Shown: piece after piece, positions 1 to 11,329 of the stretch
Layout: the number at the start of each line of letters is the position of its first letter
Position numbering within the stretch: the stretch's first letter is position 1
Assembly (NCBI GenBank): GCA_003024785.1
Contig: PUQB01000462.1
Coordinates: forward strand, 138,523 to 202,522
DNA length: 64,000 nt
From: Selaginella tamariscina
Lineage: Eukaryota > Streptophyta > Lycopodiopsida > Selaginellales > Selaginellaceae
Direction: 5' to 3'
Notes under the pieces: generated by a model
Told to the model about the DNA's origin: nothing
Database searches by the model: none
The model's input: the letters and a program-made list of their open reading frames with translations, nothing else
Made by a program: the position numbers and the translations under genes

Positions 1-530
1 CTCTCATTAGAAAGTGAATCAGAAACTAAAATCTATCAAGTTCTAACTGGAACTTGGCGGTTTAAAAGACATCTGATGGCCGGTGTAGCTAGCTCATGAA
101 ATGTAAGTGTAATCTCTTCTTTGTTTAAATTTATTTTGATATTTACGTAACAGCTCGGAGTTAATATGAGCGTGCTTAAGCATCTCTCTCTCCAGCATTG
201 AAGGTATATCCCCTCGCCGACAATTGCGGGGAACGGACATGATTTAAAAGACATTTAGGGACGTCGTGGGTGGTATTGTGATACACGGCAATGATTTTTT
301 TTTATTTTTTTTTTCCCGGCAATCAACACGGAATGTCGTGCACGGGCAATGTTGTTAACAATCGGCTTCTACTGTCCAGTCGGATCCAGTTTATGAGGAG
401 CTGGAACGTCTCCAGAGTTAAAAGGGTTGCATGCAGATGAAGAGTTAACAACTCCTATCTTTGTTATTTAAGTCTGCTTGTAAATACATCTCACAATTAA
501 TTTAAAAAGAATAGTTTTTCATTTTTAACA
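1..530 (+). repeat. Probable 5' LTR (right part) of a Ty1/copia element
   Basis: The sequence ends in CA at 529-530, immediately before an initiator-tRNA primer binding site, so it should be the 3' part of a copia 5' LTR. I could not fix the left edge because no second LTR copy of this element is visible in the window. No gene was recognised here. A poly-T run lies around 295-315. Confidence 0.5.
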
Positions 531-542
531 TGGTATCAGAGC
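531..542 (+). promoter_or_regulatory. Copia primer binding site (initiator Met tRNA)
   Basis: TGGTATCAGAGC is the standard plant Ty1/copia minus-strand primer site, complementary to the 3' end of initiator methionine tRNA. It abuts the LTR end at 530 and fixes the orientation (plus) and class of the element that follows. Confidence 0.9.
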
Positions 543-614
543 CTGGTGACCTACAGCAGTAGGGAACAGTGAGGAGACGATGTTTTTTTGACATGTAGTT
601 TCCAGGCTTTAACA

Positions 615-1587
615 ATGCAAGAGATGACGATGAGTCACAAGGCACTTCCCATTTCAATCTTCACAAGTACTAACTTTGAAAATTGGTCCAAAAAAGTTTC
701 TTTCATTTTTCTACATGATAATTGTCTCTAGATACTTCAAGGTTTAGAAAAAAAAAAAACCAGTGAATGACACATCAACAGAACAAGATGACTGGCAACT
801 TCATAACGACAAAGCAATTTCCTCCATGGAAATTAGCTTGGGAAAACTTTATCACCATCATCTTGATCTTCTCAAAGACGTTGTAGAAAACTAGGCAGCA
901 TTGTAAAGTGTCTTCGGAAACCAAGCAAGTGCAGATACAGCACGAGTTGACTTGAAGTCATAGTTGTTTGTATTAAAAATGGGACCAAATGAGTCTTCAT
1001 CAACCTTTCTCGGATGCATGAAGTCGATATTGTCTCAACTAGCAAGTCTAAAGGACATTGTGAATGAGAATGATAAAAGAGCAATGCTTCTCAATGTGTT
1101 AACCATGCCAGAGTATAAAGCACTAAAGACAACGTTGAAGAATTCATCTAAGATCTTTGCAGAGATGCAGGCTGCACTAATCAACGAGGAAGAGTTAGAA
1201 GTACTCGCTGAGCAAGTAGTGACATCAAGTGCTCTCTTTGTAGGCTCCTCTACAAAGCCAACAAAGAGTCCTCCAGGTGCGAGAGGAGAGAGCAGTCAAG
1301 CCGGTAGCAGTTCCAAGGCTAATGACAGTAATAGTGGTGCTGGCAACTACAAGGTCAGCAACACCAACTCACAAGAGAAGAAAGGTGAGTGCAACTACTA
1401 CAAGCATGTGGGACACTACTCAAGAGAGTGCAAAGACAAAATAGCTAGATTTTCACAAGGACTGGGAAAGAGGAAGAAGCTGTCGAGTCAACTAAGAGCT
1501 CTAATGGTTAGAGACGCTTCAATTTCAAAAGGTGACGAGAAAGTATTGTGGCTAGATAGCTACCATGCACATGACTCACAACCGTAG
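615..1587 (+). pseudogene. Ty1/copia gag (decayed)
   Basis: The likely start is the ATG at 615, which opens a peptide containing TNFENWS, typical of the copia gag N-terminus. A stop follows near 731, and a second open stretch runs 964-1587. The retrotransposon nucleocapsid knuckle near 1,392-1,435 reads CNYYKHVGHYSREC: the second Cys of CX2CX4HX4C is replaced by Tyr, so zinc binding should be lost. The C-terminal end runs into the protease region in another frame. Gag would form the virus-like particle; this copy cannot make it intact. Confidence 0.85.
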
Positions 1588-3433
1588 TATTTTTCTCACG
1601 TACCAGGCTCTCCCAGCAGGTCGAGAGGTTAGTCTAGGTGATAACCATGGTCTTCTAGTTGTAGGAGTTGGCACAGTACAGGTGCAATTAGCCTCAGGTC
1701 AAAGGAGGAAGATCCACAATATGCACCACGTCCCGACTCTCTCACACACGTTGTTGTCTGTAGGAGCTACAATAGATGCCGGCTTCACATTCTTCTTCGA
1801 CAATGACAAGTGCATCATACGAGACAAGTGCAACGGCAAGGTGATCGCGTTAGGTGCAAGATATGCTACTATGTACAAGTTGAACACAAAGTTGTTGACC
1901 TACCACCTGAAAGCGCTTGTGGTCCAAGTTTCGAGACAACTCAACGACATGCAAATCTGGCATGAGAGGCTAGGACACTTGCATGAGGTTGGTGTTAAAA
2001 CTGTCTCGAAAGAACAAGTGCATCTCAAAGAGCTTGAACTCAAAGACATGCTTGGTTTTTGTGAAGCATGTGTTCTTAGAAAAAAGCAAGAAATTCTTTT
2101 CCTCGGTGCTCTGAGACTTCACCAAGCCAAAAACCTTTGCAGCTTGTTCACTTTGATGTTTGTGGGCTGTTTCACGTCCAAACTCACTAACACAAAAGGT
2201 ACTTTGTGACATTTGTTGATGACTCCTCTAGATACGTGGTTGTGAGACTCATGTTGAAAAAGTCAAAGGTTTTAACTCACTTCCAAGCATACAAGGTTTC
2301 AGCTAAAAACTTCCAGGAACGTTGCCTTCAAATGCTAAGAAGTGATCGTGGGGGCAAGTACACATCACAAATGTTCACTAGCTACTGCACCAATCAAGGA
2401 ATCCAACAACAATTGACTGCACCAGAAAGTCCACAATAGAATGGAGTGGCCGAACGAATGAATAGAACCTTGGTGGAAGCAACTAGAACAATGTTGGTGC
2501 ACGCTGATATGCTGCTCATGTTCTAGGGAGAAGCAATATCCACGGTAGCATATATTTGGAATAGAGTCCCTTCAGAGTCTATTTTTGGATAGGTTCCATG
2601 TAAGTTGTGGAGTGGTAGGAACTCAAGTGTGAAGTACTTCAAGGTGTTTGGCTGCATGGCCTATCCTCTCACAACAAGAGGAGCACATAAACTAGACGTC
2701 AAGACTGTTGAGTGTGTTATGGTTGGCTATTTTGTAGAGAGCAAAGCTTATTGACTCTACAACATGGCTACCAGGACAATTGTCATCAGTCCGCATGTAA
2801 AGTTCGATGAGAAGATGCTCTACAAACACCACTTTCAAGTTTCAATGCTGAGGATGAAGTTAATTCTAGGGCAACTCAAATTTAACAATGACCGGAGCAA
2901 GAGGAGTAGTTCTTGCCTTAGCGACAACAATCGCAGCAGCAATGTGGGCAGCAATCACCTATACAGGTTTCACACGCTGAGGAAAATCCAGATCAAGAAG
3001 ATGAGGAGATTTCTTCAGGCTTCTTTGGCATCTTTGATGAAGCAGTAGATCCGGACTCAACGGTGGCAATGGAAACTGAAGTATCGGCAGCAGGGTCTGT
3101 ATTTCAAGCTTCCCAACTAGTCCCTAATCCTAACAGGCTGTTCAACACCATCACTCATAGCGGCCGAGTCAGCTACCTCTCCCAAAAAGCACGTGAAGCT
3201 CAAGAGTCAAATCAATATAAGTACTTTCGAGCTATTGAACATTCATCTGCAATACCGAGAACAGTTCGAGAAGCATTCTCGTCTACAGAGGTAGTAGAGT
3301 GGAGAGCTGCTATGAAGGAAGAGTATGACTTGCTGCTCAAGCATCAAGTCTGGGAGTTAGTCACGTTACCTCCAGGCAAAAAGAAGGTGAGCACCAAGTG
3401 GATATTCAATCACAAGTTGGATGTAGCTGTCAC
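1540..3433 (+). pseudogene. Ty1/copia protease, integrase and RT start (decayed)
   Basis: The aspartic protease active site near 1,548-1,570 is damaged: after WLDS the expected Gly-Ala is missing and the frame changes. A gag-pre-integrase signature (WHERLGHLH, then FCEACVL) follows at about 1,955-2,080. The integrase core is split over frames with in-frame stops at about 2,436, 2,524 and 2,590; DRGGKY and GVAERMNRTL are visible around 2,345 and 2,445. The RT entry region (VEWRAAMKEEYDLL, KWIFNHKLD) lies at 3,295-3,425 and is interrupted by the LTR insertion at 3,428. Inactive. Confidence 0.85.
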
Positions 3434-4185
3434 GACCTGATACAGGATACATGATACGACATACAGGATTCAGCCTACAGGATATGCGATATAGGATTCG
3501 GCCAGTAGGATATTCCCACAGGATATGCCACAGGATATTCCCGCAGGATATTCTCACAGGATATGCCTACAGGATATTCCCGTAGGATATTCCTACAGGA
3601 TATTCCTATAGGATAAGGATGACCATTTTTGGCTAGTGACTGTCACGACCCGATACAGGATACAGGATACGACATACAGGATTTAGCCTACAGGATATGC
3701 GATACAGGATTCGGCCCGCAGGATATGCCACATGATAGTCTTGCAGGATATTCTCACAGGATATGCCTATAGGATATTCCCATAGGATATTCCTATAGGA
3801 TAAGGATGACCATTTTTGGCTAGTGACTAGATTAGGCTCATGACCAGATTAGCTTGGAGTTGTGAGCATAAAAGCTCCGACCTAATTGTTGTACAATCAG
3901 TTACTATCAACACCAGTCATTCTACAATTATTCTTGTTCCTTATTCTTGTCTTGTTCTTGTCTTACTCTTTGCCTCCTGCTCCTATCTTGCTCTCAGATC
4001 CTGTCCTGTTCCTAGATCCGGTCCTGCGCCTTCCTGTCTTGCTCTCGGATCCTATCCTGTTCCTGTCTAGCTCCTGGATCCTGTCCTGTGCCTGGTCTTA
4101 CTCTCTGTCCTATTTCTGAGTCAAGCCTTCCTGTTCTTGGAATCCTGCTCTCTTCCTGGTTCCTGGGTCGTGGCTTGACAGTAGC
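3423..4185 (+). mobile_element. LTR-only insertion of GypA (solo LTR) in copia RT
   Basis: The element is 3,428-4,180, starts TGTCACGACC and ends TTGACA (TGTCA/TGACA short inverted ends), and is flanked by a perfect 5-bp duplication GTAGC (3,423-3,427 and 4,181-4,185). Removing it with one duplication rejoins the copia RT in frame. Its ends match the LTRs of the GypA elements below, so it is a solo LTR left by LTR-LTR recombination. The LTR start is duplicated internally (3,428-3,640 and again from 3,643), which explains its 753-bp length. A CATAAAAGC box lies near 3,867. Confidence 0.88.
3428..3830 (+). repeat. Tandem duplication and short-unit array inside the solo LTR
   Basis: Two ~214-bp units each begin TGTCACGACC and end near GGCTAGTGAC. 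Each is itself built of degenerate 10-14 bp steps containing ACAGGATAT or ATAGGATAT. This is the same step repeat seen in the other GypA LTRs. Confidence 0.85.
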
Positions 4186-4605
4186 TAGTGAGGTAGTACG
4201 CTATCGTGCACGTTTTGTTGCTCGTGGATTTTCACAAATAGCCAAAGTAGACTTCTTCAAGACCTTCTCACCAGTGGCCAAGTTGACCTCCATCTGTATT
4301 ATTCTCCGGCTTGCTACACATCTCAACTTGGAGGTTCACCAGCTTAACATCAAAACTGCCTTCCTCCACGGAGATCTTCAAGAGGAGGAACCCAAAAGTT
4401 TTGAAGTTCTTGGTCTGAGCAGAAGATCTGTCGACTGGAGAAAGCCTTGTATGGATTAAAACAAGCACCGAGAGTATGGTACCATCACATCGATAATTTT
4501 CTACGTCACATCGGCTTCTCCAAGCTCGCAACTGATGGCAACATATATTTTTTTTTGTTCATTCTTTTGGCACTTTATGTTGACAAAAAATCATGGCAGC
4601 AACTA
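4186..4605 (+). pseudogene. Ty1/copia RT, middle part
   Basis: This continues the copia reverse transcriptase after the solo LTR: RYRARFVARGFSQ, FSPVAKLTS, HQLNIKTAFLHGDL and YGLKQAPRVWY are typical RT blocks, spread over two frames. The catalytic YVDD block is damaged (LALYVDKK at about 4,570-4,590). GypA copy 1 interrupts it at 4,611; its tail resumes at 9,913. Confidence 0.85.
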
Positions 4606-4610
4606 GCTTG

Positions 4611-5080
4611 TGTCATGACTCGATACAGGATGCATGATACATGATATGGGTTACAGATATGCCTATAGGATATACCTACAGGATATGCCTGCAGGATATT
4701 CCTACAGGATATTCCTATAGGATATACCTATAGGATATTCCTACAGGATATGCCTATAGGATATATTACAGGATATGCCTAGAGGATAAGGGTCACTATT
4801 TTTAGCTCATGACCAGATTAGACTCATGACCAGATTAGCTTGGAGTTGTGAGTATAAAAGCTCCGACCTAATTGTTGTACAATCAGTTACTATCAACACC
4901 AGTCTTTCTACGATCAATCTTGTCTTGTCTTGTCTTGCTCCTTGCCTCCTACTCTTGTCTTGTTCCTGGTTCCTAGTTCATGTTCTGCTCCAGTTCCTGT
5001 TCTGCTCCTTGTCCTGCTTTGAGTCAAGCTTTTTTTTCGGAATCCTGCTCACTTCCTTGTTCCTGGATCATGGCTTGACA
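4611..5080 (+). repeat. 5' LTR of GypA copy 1
   Basis: It begins TGTCATGACTCG and ends GGCTTGACA. The left half is a degenerate short-step array of TACAGGATAT and TATAGGATAT units. The middle holds a TATA box, and the right half is a pyrimidine-rich run of TCCTG and CTTGTC words. It is 30 bp shorter than its 3' partner, with differences in the step array. Confidence 0.9.
4850..4862 (+). promoter_or_regulatory. LTR TATA box
   Basis: GTATAAAAGCTCC is conserved at the same place in all GypA LTRs (near 3,867, 9,667, 13,190 minus strand and 18,870 minus strand, with CATAAAA in some). It should be the pol II start element of the retrotransposon RNA. Confidence 0.65.
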
Positions 5081-5174
5081 GTTTGATAATAACTGCTTTC
5101 ATAGCTTTTGATTTCTAGCTACTTTTTTTTCCTTGATTCTTCTCCTTCGTTTTCCTCCTTTTTCTTTCATAATC

Positions 5175-6129
5175 ATGGCCGATTTGAGCAATTTCAAGCG
5201 AGCACCAAATATTGCTTCATGAGTGGCCACTTTGCCCAAGTGGTCACAGATCTGCAAGGTTCCACCAACGCGTGCATGCAGTGCTGATGCATCCTCCAAG
5301 GCTGCTGCACAGGCTCTCTCTCAAGCATCCGTGGTTTCCTCTCCATCGAACACTTCTTCGGAGCCGAAATCAGCATGCCGGAAAAGTTCAATGGCAATCG
5401 TGCCGATTTCCAAGGGTTCTGAATCAATCAGGCTTTTGATCCGCATGCAACCACGCTGCTACTCAAGATGCACAAAAGGTTGGCCTTTTGGCATCCCTAC
5501 TAGTTGGATCTCCACGGGTTGGGTTGCCCCTTTGCTGGAGTGTGACGACCCATTGATGGAAGACTTTGAAGGTTTCGTGGCTGCCTTTGAAGCTTGCTTT
5601 GGAGATCTGATAAGTACCGTTCCGCATGCACGAAGTTACGAAAGCTTACACAAGGATCTCGACCAGCTTCCGTCTATGCATCCGAATTTCAGCAACTTTG
5701 CACGAACATTCCATGGGACGAGACTGCATTGATTGAACACTTCCGTTTTGGGTTGAGGGATGACGTGAAGGACCTTCTCCTTACGTTACCGGATGCCCAA
5801 ACATTAGCGGAGATCATGCAACAGGCCGTTCGCTGTGACAACCGCTTGTTCGAGTGTCGTCAGGAAAAATCCCGTCATCAGTTCCTGCAAACCAATCCTG
5901 CAGCTTGGTACATACTCTTGCGACACCTTCTGGAGTAGTTCCTATGGAGGTTGAGAAATACAAGCGTGGCTCACTTTTCGTGCTGAGAAGCAACGTCCGC
6001 AGTGAGAATCTATGTTTGTATTGTGGTGAAGCAGGACACAAGCAGCGAATGTTTTAAAGCCAGGAAGTTCAAGACGCGTGAAGTTGAAGCTGAAGTTCAG
6101 TTGGAAAACTTCAATGTTCACTTCGTCTA
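5175..6129 (+). pseudogene. GypA copy 1 gag
   Basis: The ATG at 5,175 starts the same N-terminal peptide (MAD...) as copy 2. The capsid part matches copy 2 closely (for example ALIEHFRFGLRDDVKDLL and LAEIMQQAVRC) but is split over three frames. The knuckle CLYCGEAGHK near 6,013 loses its last Cys because the frame shifts before it. The gag stop TAG near 6,128 is shared with copy 2. Virus-like particle protein; inactive. Confidence 0.85.
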
Positions 6130-6149
6130 GGAGCCACGAAGTTGGACGT

Positions 6150-6590
6150 AGGTGCAGGCTCCATTGGTGCTGCTCATACCATTCATCACTCAAGTTTCTG
6201 TACACATTCATCTCAATAATCGAGAGCTCAAGGAGTTTGCCCTGTTAGACACTGGTGCAAATGCATGCTTCATGGATGACACTTTTGCAACTCAACATGG
6301 CATTCCGGTGGTGAAGTTGAAGCGTGCAGTTCCTGTAGAGGTGGCCGATGGTCGTCTGATTGCTTCTGGCGCAGTTACCCATGCTACCAAACCTCTCTCT
6401 TGCAGTCATGCGCATTCAACTGTTCGATTTCCTTCAACTTGATCAAGACTCGGTCGACTCCCATCATTTTGGGCATGCCATGGTTCGTTGTTGCAAATCC
6501 TCAGATCGACTGGAGGTCTAGGACGCTCACGTTTTCCTCTCGGCAACCAGGATCAATCCTGTACCTTCCTGTGTGCAGGATACATCCTTA
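6150..6590 (+). pseudogene. GypA copy 1 aspartic protease
   Basis: LLDTGANACFMDD (about 6,243-6,282) keeps the D-T-G-A catalytic motif of retropepsins, and IILGMPWFV is the typical C-terminal block. A frameshift near 6,400 separates the two. A low-complexity Ser/Pro/Val-rich linker full of TCCTGTA words follows to about 7,240. Confidence 0.8.
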
Positions 6591-7239
6591 GTGTCTGAGG
6601 CAGTACAAGCTACAGGATTGACCATGCCTGTTCCTGTATCAGTGTTGAAGACTCCTCCTCGACAGGATTCACCTCATGTCAGTTCCTCAGCACATCCGCA
6701 GGCTCTCTCCACTCCTGTAAGTTTGCGGATTCCTGTACAGGGTTCTTCCAATCCTGTATCAGTGTCGAAGGTTCCTCCTCAACAGGATCCACCTCCTATT
6801 GGTTCGTCAGCACACTCATAGGCTCTCCTCACTCCTGTGCATCCACGGACTTCTGTACAGGATTCTTCCAATCCTGTACACTTGTCAACATCCACACATG
6901 TTTTCCCAATCCTGCCTCTTTTTATTACTCTTCTTCTGTTCCACCCCCAAGATCCTTCCTCTTTTTCAATCACAGCTCCCTCCTTCTCCTCTCGAGTTCT
7001 TACCACTACCATGCATGAACTTGCCACTGATCCTGCTCCTTTTCATCTTTTTGCCTTCCAAGTAACTCCTACGTCCTCTTTTACCTTTCCTGTATCTACT
7101 CCCCTGTTTTTCAATCTTTCTCTTTTCCTTCTTCTCATCTTTCTTCCCTGCCATCCAAGTATCACTCCTTTCAGGACGTTTTTGACAAGCACAAGGCTGC
7201 AGTTCTTCCTGTTCACAGGTCTACGACTGTCCTATCGAT

Positions 7240-8460
7240 CTTGAGAAGGAAAGACTCCATCGTTCGGACCGATTTATGCATTGTCACCTACAGAATTGGA
7301 GGTTCTTTGTCAATACATCGAGGAAAACTTGACATATGGCTTCATTCGTCACTCAAAGTCCCCTGCAGGAGCACCTATCTTCTTTGTCAAGAAAAAAGAT
7401 GGGAGTTTACATTTGGTTGTGAACTATAGAGGTTTGAATCAAGTCACCATTCGAATACCCGTTACCATTGATCCCGAACTTCTCGATCGGCTGCAAGGAG
7501 CAAAGGTGTTCACGAAGATTGACTTACGGGGCTTACAATCTTGTACGGATTCGTCCAGGTGATGAGTGGAAGACTGCCTTTCGTACAAGGTATGGACACT
7601 TCGAGTACACGGTGATGCCTTTCGGACTTACCAATGCCCCAGCGTGTTCCAACACATGTGAATGACATCTTTCGTGACTTCTTGGACCAGTTTGTAGTAA
7701 TTCCTCGATGACATTTTGATTTTCTCCAAGGACCAGGCGGCTCATGACAAATGTACGACTAGTCCTACAGAGGCTTCACGAGCATGGCCTGTATACGAAG
7801 TTGGAGAAGTGTTTCTTCGACAGGGATACTGTGGAGTTCTTGGGCTACATCGTCTCTCCTGCTGGCATTTCCATGGACATGCACAAGGTGAAGACTATCA
7901 CAGAGTGGGAGGCCCAAGTCTGTACGAGATGTACAATGTTTCCTTGGCTTTGCAAACTTCTACAGGCGTTTCATACAGGACTTCTCCAAGCGTGTACTTC
8001 CACTCATGGAACTCACCAAGCTCATAGAGTGTTCTCTTGGTCCGACAAGCGGAACATGCATTCACAACACTCAAGGACGCCTTCACAGTCCATTTTAGCA
8101 CATCCTGATCCTTCTCGTCCTTCTTCATTGAAGCAGATGCCTCGGATTTTGCAGTAGGATCTATTCTATCACAAGTTAGAAAACAAGTTGCTTCATCCTA
8201 TAGCTTTTCACTCTTGTAAGTTCCTTTCGGTGGAGATCAATTACGAGATTCATGACAAGGAACTCAAGGCCATTGTGGATTCGTTCGAGGAGTGGTGCAT
8301 TTCCTGGAAGGTGCTGCGCATCCTGTACAAGTTCTTACGGATCACAAGAACCTAGTATTTTAAATGGCTTGAGTTCTCAGTGGGACAGGCTAGGTGGCGG
8401 AGTTCCTATCATGTTTTGATTTCATTTCATCTACAGGCCTGTTTTCAAAATGGCAAGGTG
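7240..8460 (+). pseudogene. GypA copy 1 reverse transcriptase and RNase H
   Basis: RT blocks [39 protein letters not shown] and FLGYIVSPAG are recognisable from 7,360 to 7,870 over several frames. The YLDD region near 7,705 is disrupted (a codon inserted before the DD stretch changes frame). RNase H traces ([15 protein letters not shown]) lie at 8,250-8,300. Non-functional. Confidence 0.8.
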
Positions 8461-8499
8461 GATGCATTGTCTAGAGCTCTTACCTTGCATCGACCCGGG

Positions 8500-9367
8500 C
8501 GATCATGCATATGACTGTAAAAGCAAGTGTTGTTGGGTCGATCGACTTCGGCTTGCAGCACTACAAGTTCGTTAGGCTCCAGCAGATTCCACACTCCTAC
8601 AGAAATCTGTTTGCAGTTGGCTACAAACGACTTGGCAAGGAATGTGTTTTCACACATTAGTTCTGACATCGCAAGTTCCTCCCGTACAGAATACAAGTTG
8701 TTTGCCAAACAGGACGGACTCCTGTATAGAGAAGGTCTCATGTACATTCCTGTTGGTGTTTATAGGACTCGTGTGGTATAGGATTGTCATGATACCCCGG
8801 CTATAGGACATTTTAGTGTGGCCAAGACAATTGAGTTGGTGACTTCATCAGGTACATGAGGATCTCCGGGTTCATCTTCAGCAGGCACAGGAACGGTACA
8901 AGCTTCATGCTGATGCTCATCATCAACCGGCACCTGCATACAAGATTGGTGATCTCGTGTGGCTTCTCCATCGGCATATTCACACCAACAGGCCTTCTTC
9001 TAAGTTGGATTTTCAACGATTGGGCCCTTATAAGATTGCGGCTGAGATCAATCTTGTAGCTTTCCGACTCAAGTTACCATCTACGGTGAAACTTCATCCT
9101 GTGTTTCACACCTTTTTGTTGGAGCCGTATCATCCTTCTTCTCTTCTGGTCGTGCTTCTTCTCCTCAGCCCTCCTGTGGTCATTGACGGTGAACCTGAGT
9201 ACAAAGTTGCAACCATCCTTGATTCTTATCTTCATCGCCATCAACTTCAATACTTGGTGGATTGGAAAGGTTATTTGCTTACCAATTGCACTTGGGAACG
9301 TGCATCAACTTACTCCATACTTCTTTCAAAGTTGCTGCTTTTCATTGGTGTTATCCTGCTAAACTAG
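8500..9367 (+). pseudogene. GypA copy 1 integrase remnant with chromodomain
   Basis: The integrase N-terminus is readable to about 8,840 (GHFSVAKTIELVT). The sequence then jumps directly to the post-core region (PAPAYKIGD, then FQRLGPYKIAAEINLVAF). The D,D,E catalytic core present in copy 2 is therefore deleted, so this copy cannot encode integration. The C-terminal chromodomain at about 9,190-9,310 ([22 protein letters not shown]) is in one frame here, better preserved than in copy 2. This chromodomain defines the chromovirus lineage and would target histone marks. Confidence 0.82.
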
Positions 9368-9407
9368 ATCCCAAGACTCGTGGAACTCGTCCTTAAGAAG
9401 GAGGTGC

Positions 9408-9907
9408 TATCACGACCCGATACAAGATACGGGTTACAGGATATGCCTATAGGATATACCTACAGGATATTCTTACAGGATATACCTATAGGATATTCCT
9501 ACAGGATATGCCTATAGGATATACCTACAGGATATGCTTGTAGGGCCTACAGGATATTCCTACAGGACCTATAGGATATTCCTACAGGATATGCCTAGAG
9601 AATAAGGGTCACTATTTTTAGCTCATGACCAGATTAGACTCATTATCAGATTAGCTTGGAGTTGTGAGTATAAAAGCTCCGACCTAATTGTTGTACAATC
9701 AATTACTATTAACATCAGTCTTTTTAAGATCAATCTTGTCTTGTCTTGCTCCTTGCCTCCTGCTCTTGTCTTGTTCCTGGTTCCTAGTTCCTGTTTTGCT
9801 CCAGTTCCTATCCTTCTCCCTGTCTTGCTCCTTGTCCTGCTTCTGAGTCAAGCTTCCTTGTTCTCGGAATCCTGCTCACTTCCTTATTCTTGGATCATGG
9901 CTTGATA
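9408..9907 (+). repeat. 3' LTR of GypA copy 1
   Basis: It is preceded by a purine-rich GGAGGTGC tract (plus-strand primer) and begins TATCACGACCCGATAC, the mutated form of the family TGTCACGACC. It contains the TACAGGATAT step array, the TATA box near 9,668 and the TCCTG-rich right half, and ends TTGATA before GCTTG. Confidence 0.9.
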
Positions 9908-9912
9908 GCTTG

Positions 9913-10040
9913 CAGCTGGTACATCATTTTGAGAAGTGTTTTCTCTCAGAGTTTGAGCTTTTAGCTATGGGGAGCATCTCTTACTGCCTTGGCATTCAAG
10001 TCAAGCAAGATCGACATCAAGCACACTACGTTGAAGCTGT
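9913..10040 (+). pseudogene. Ty1/copia RT tail
   Basis: QLVHHFEKCFLSEFELLAMG and SISYCLGIQVKQDR (frame of 9,913) are the copia RT block that follows the YVDD region. This proves that GypA copy 1 sits inside the copia element. The rest of the copia element (RNase H, 3' LTR) is not visible; GypC sequence starts near 10,040. Confidence 0.8.
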
Positions 10041-10288
10041 CGGATTGGTTTCCAATCTGGACCACTCACTCCTGTATATAAATTAGGGTTCTTGAAGTAA
10101 TGGATATATACATTTCTATATTTCGAGCTCTCACATTGGTGAAGATGAAGGGCACCTCTAATTGTTCATAAGGAACGCTTAGATTTGTGTCTTTTTTATA
10201 TATCTTCTTTATCTTATTAAGATCTAACTTCTCCATTGTTTAAATCTATTCTTTCCTTGTAGATTTTATCTTTCCTTCTCTTTTCGTC

Positions 10289-11195
10289 ATGGATGCACAA
10301 CAGGCAAATCCTTTGTCTGTGGAGCAACTACTCATGTAGTTGCTGGATGCCATGCGGATGCAACTAAATAGTCACTCTTAGTTTATGGCAACATTAACAA
10401 CTCATAGTACTCCTCCTCTTGTTCCTGGTGCAAATCCTCACTTCTTGTCAGATTTCTTTCATAGAAATTTTGGGGATGATGAGTACCATTGATTTGACCA
10501 CTTCACCGTGGTCGCCATATATCATTCATGGGATGGTGCTCAATGTTTGCACGAGTTTCCTACTTGTTTGCATGGGACAACGTTACAATGGTACAATGGT
10601 TTGAACGTTGCAACTCTTCTAAAGATCTTCAAACGTGCATTTGGGCATGTGGATGACTGTGATGATGCTTTTCAGCAGTTACATCGTATTCATCAAGAGC
10701 CATCTGAGTCGATAATGCAGTTTGGTGTTCACTTTCGGAGCCTTTTGCTACGTGCAAAGCTTAACATATTGGAATGCATCAAGTTAGGTATGTTGTGGCC
10801 AACACTTTGTTAAGACCTTGTGGGGCTTATAAATGCACTAGCTCCAGTGACTCTTAACGATGCTTTGAGGCTAGCACAACGATATGAGTCATCACCTCTC
10901 CCACTTACAACTTCACGTTCTCTCGTTCCATTTCATGTGGGGGATGGTCCTACTCCGATGGAGGTTGATGCTATTGTTGCTCATGTACCAACATAAGGTT
11001 GGGCCCGTGGACATGTAGTTTGTTGTTGGGCGTGTGATGAGGTTGGACACACGTATCAGCACTGTCAACGGTTTCCCGATTAGCGTCCCCCATTTCTGGG
11101 GTGGCCTTGGCATCAACAATGTCCAATTAACACCGCTGCAATAGAAGGTCTTGATGCGGTGGATCTTCCAGGAAACGACAAATCACATGAGTAAA
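10289..11195 (+). pseudogene. GypC gag
   Basis: The start ATG is at 10,289 (MDAQQANPLSVEQLL). Stops occur at about 10,339 and 10,380 and frames change after that. The capsid block TTLQWYNGLNVATLLKIFKR and a QLHRIHQEPSESIMQFGVHF stretch are typical of Ty3/gypsy retrotransposon gag. The zinc knuckle CWACDEVGHTYQHC near 11,027-11,070 is a complete CX2CX4HX4C. Inactive because of the stops. Confidence 0.8.
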
Positions 11196-11329
11196 GGGGG
11201 GTCCTCGAGCGAATAAGTTAGTGATCCCTCCATCTTTCTTTCAAGAGTATCATCAAGGGGTTCACTCAGCACCAGTTCATCCGGTCTTTACTTTTCAAAT
11301 TTGATTTAATCACACACCACGTCCTGTTT

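Larger units (their letters stand above)
4606..9912 (+). mobile_element. GypA copy 1: Ty3/gypsy chromovirus, deletion derivative
   Basis: The element is 4,611-9,907 with 5-bp duplication GCTTG at 4,606-4,610 and 9,908-9,912, nested in the copia RT. LTRs are 4,611-5,080 (470 bp) and 9,408-9,907 (500 bp). Both outer dinucleotides of the 3' LTR are mutated by transitions (TG to TA, CA to TA). The internal order is gag, protease, RT, RNase H, integrase and chromodomain, all broken by stops and frameshifts. About 0.7 kb of integrase core is missing near 8,840 compared with copy 2. Confidence 0.92.

Noticed and set aside
3434..3830. Regularly spaced short repeats that could suggest a CRISPR-like array
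   Set aside because: Units are degenerate, spacers are not unique, and the array lies inside LTRs with TG/CA ends and target duplications.
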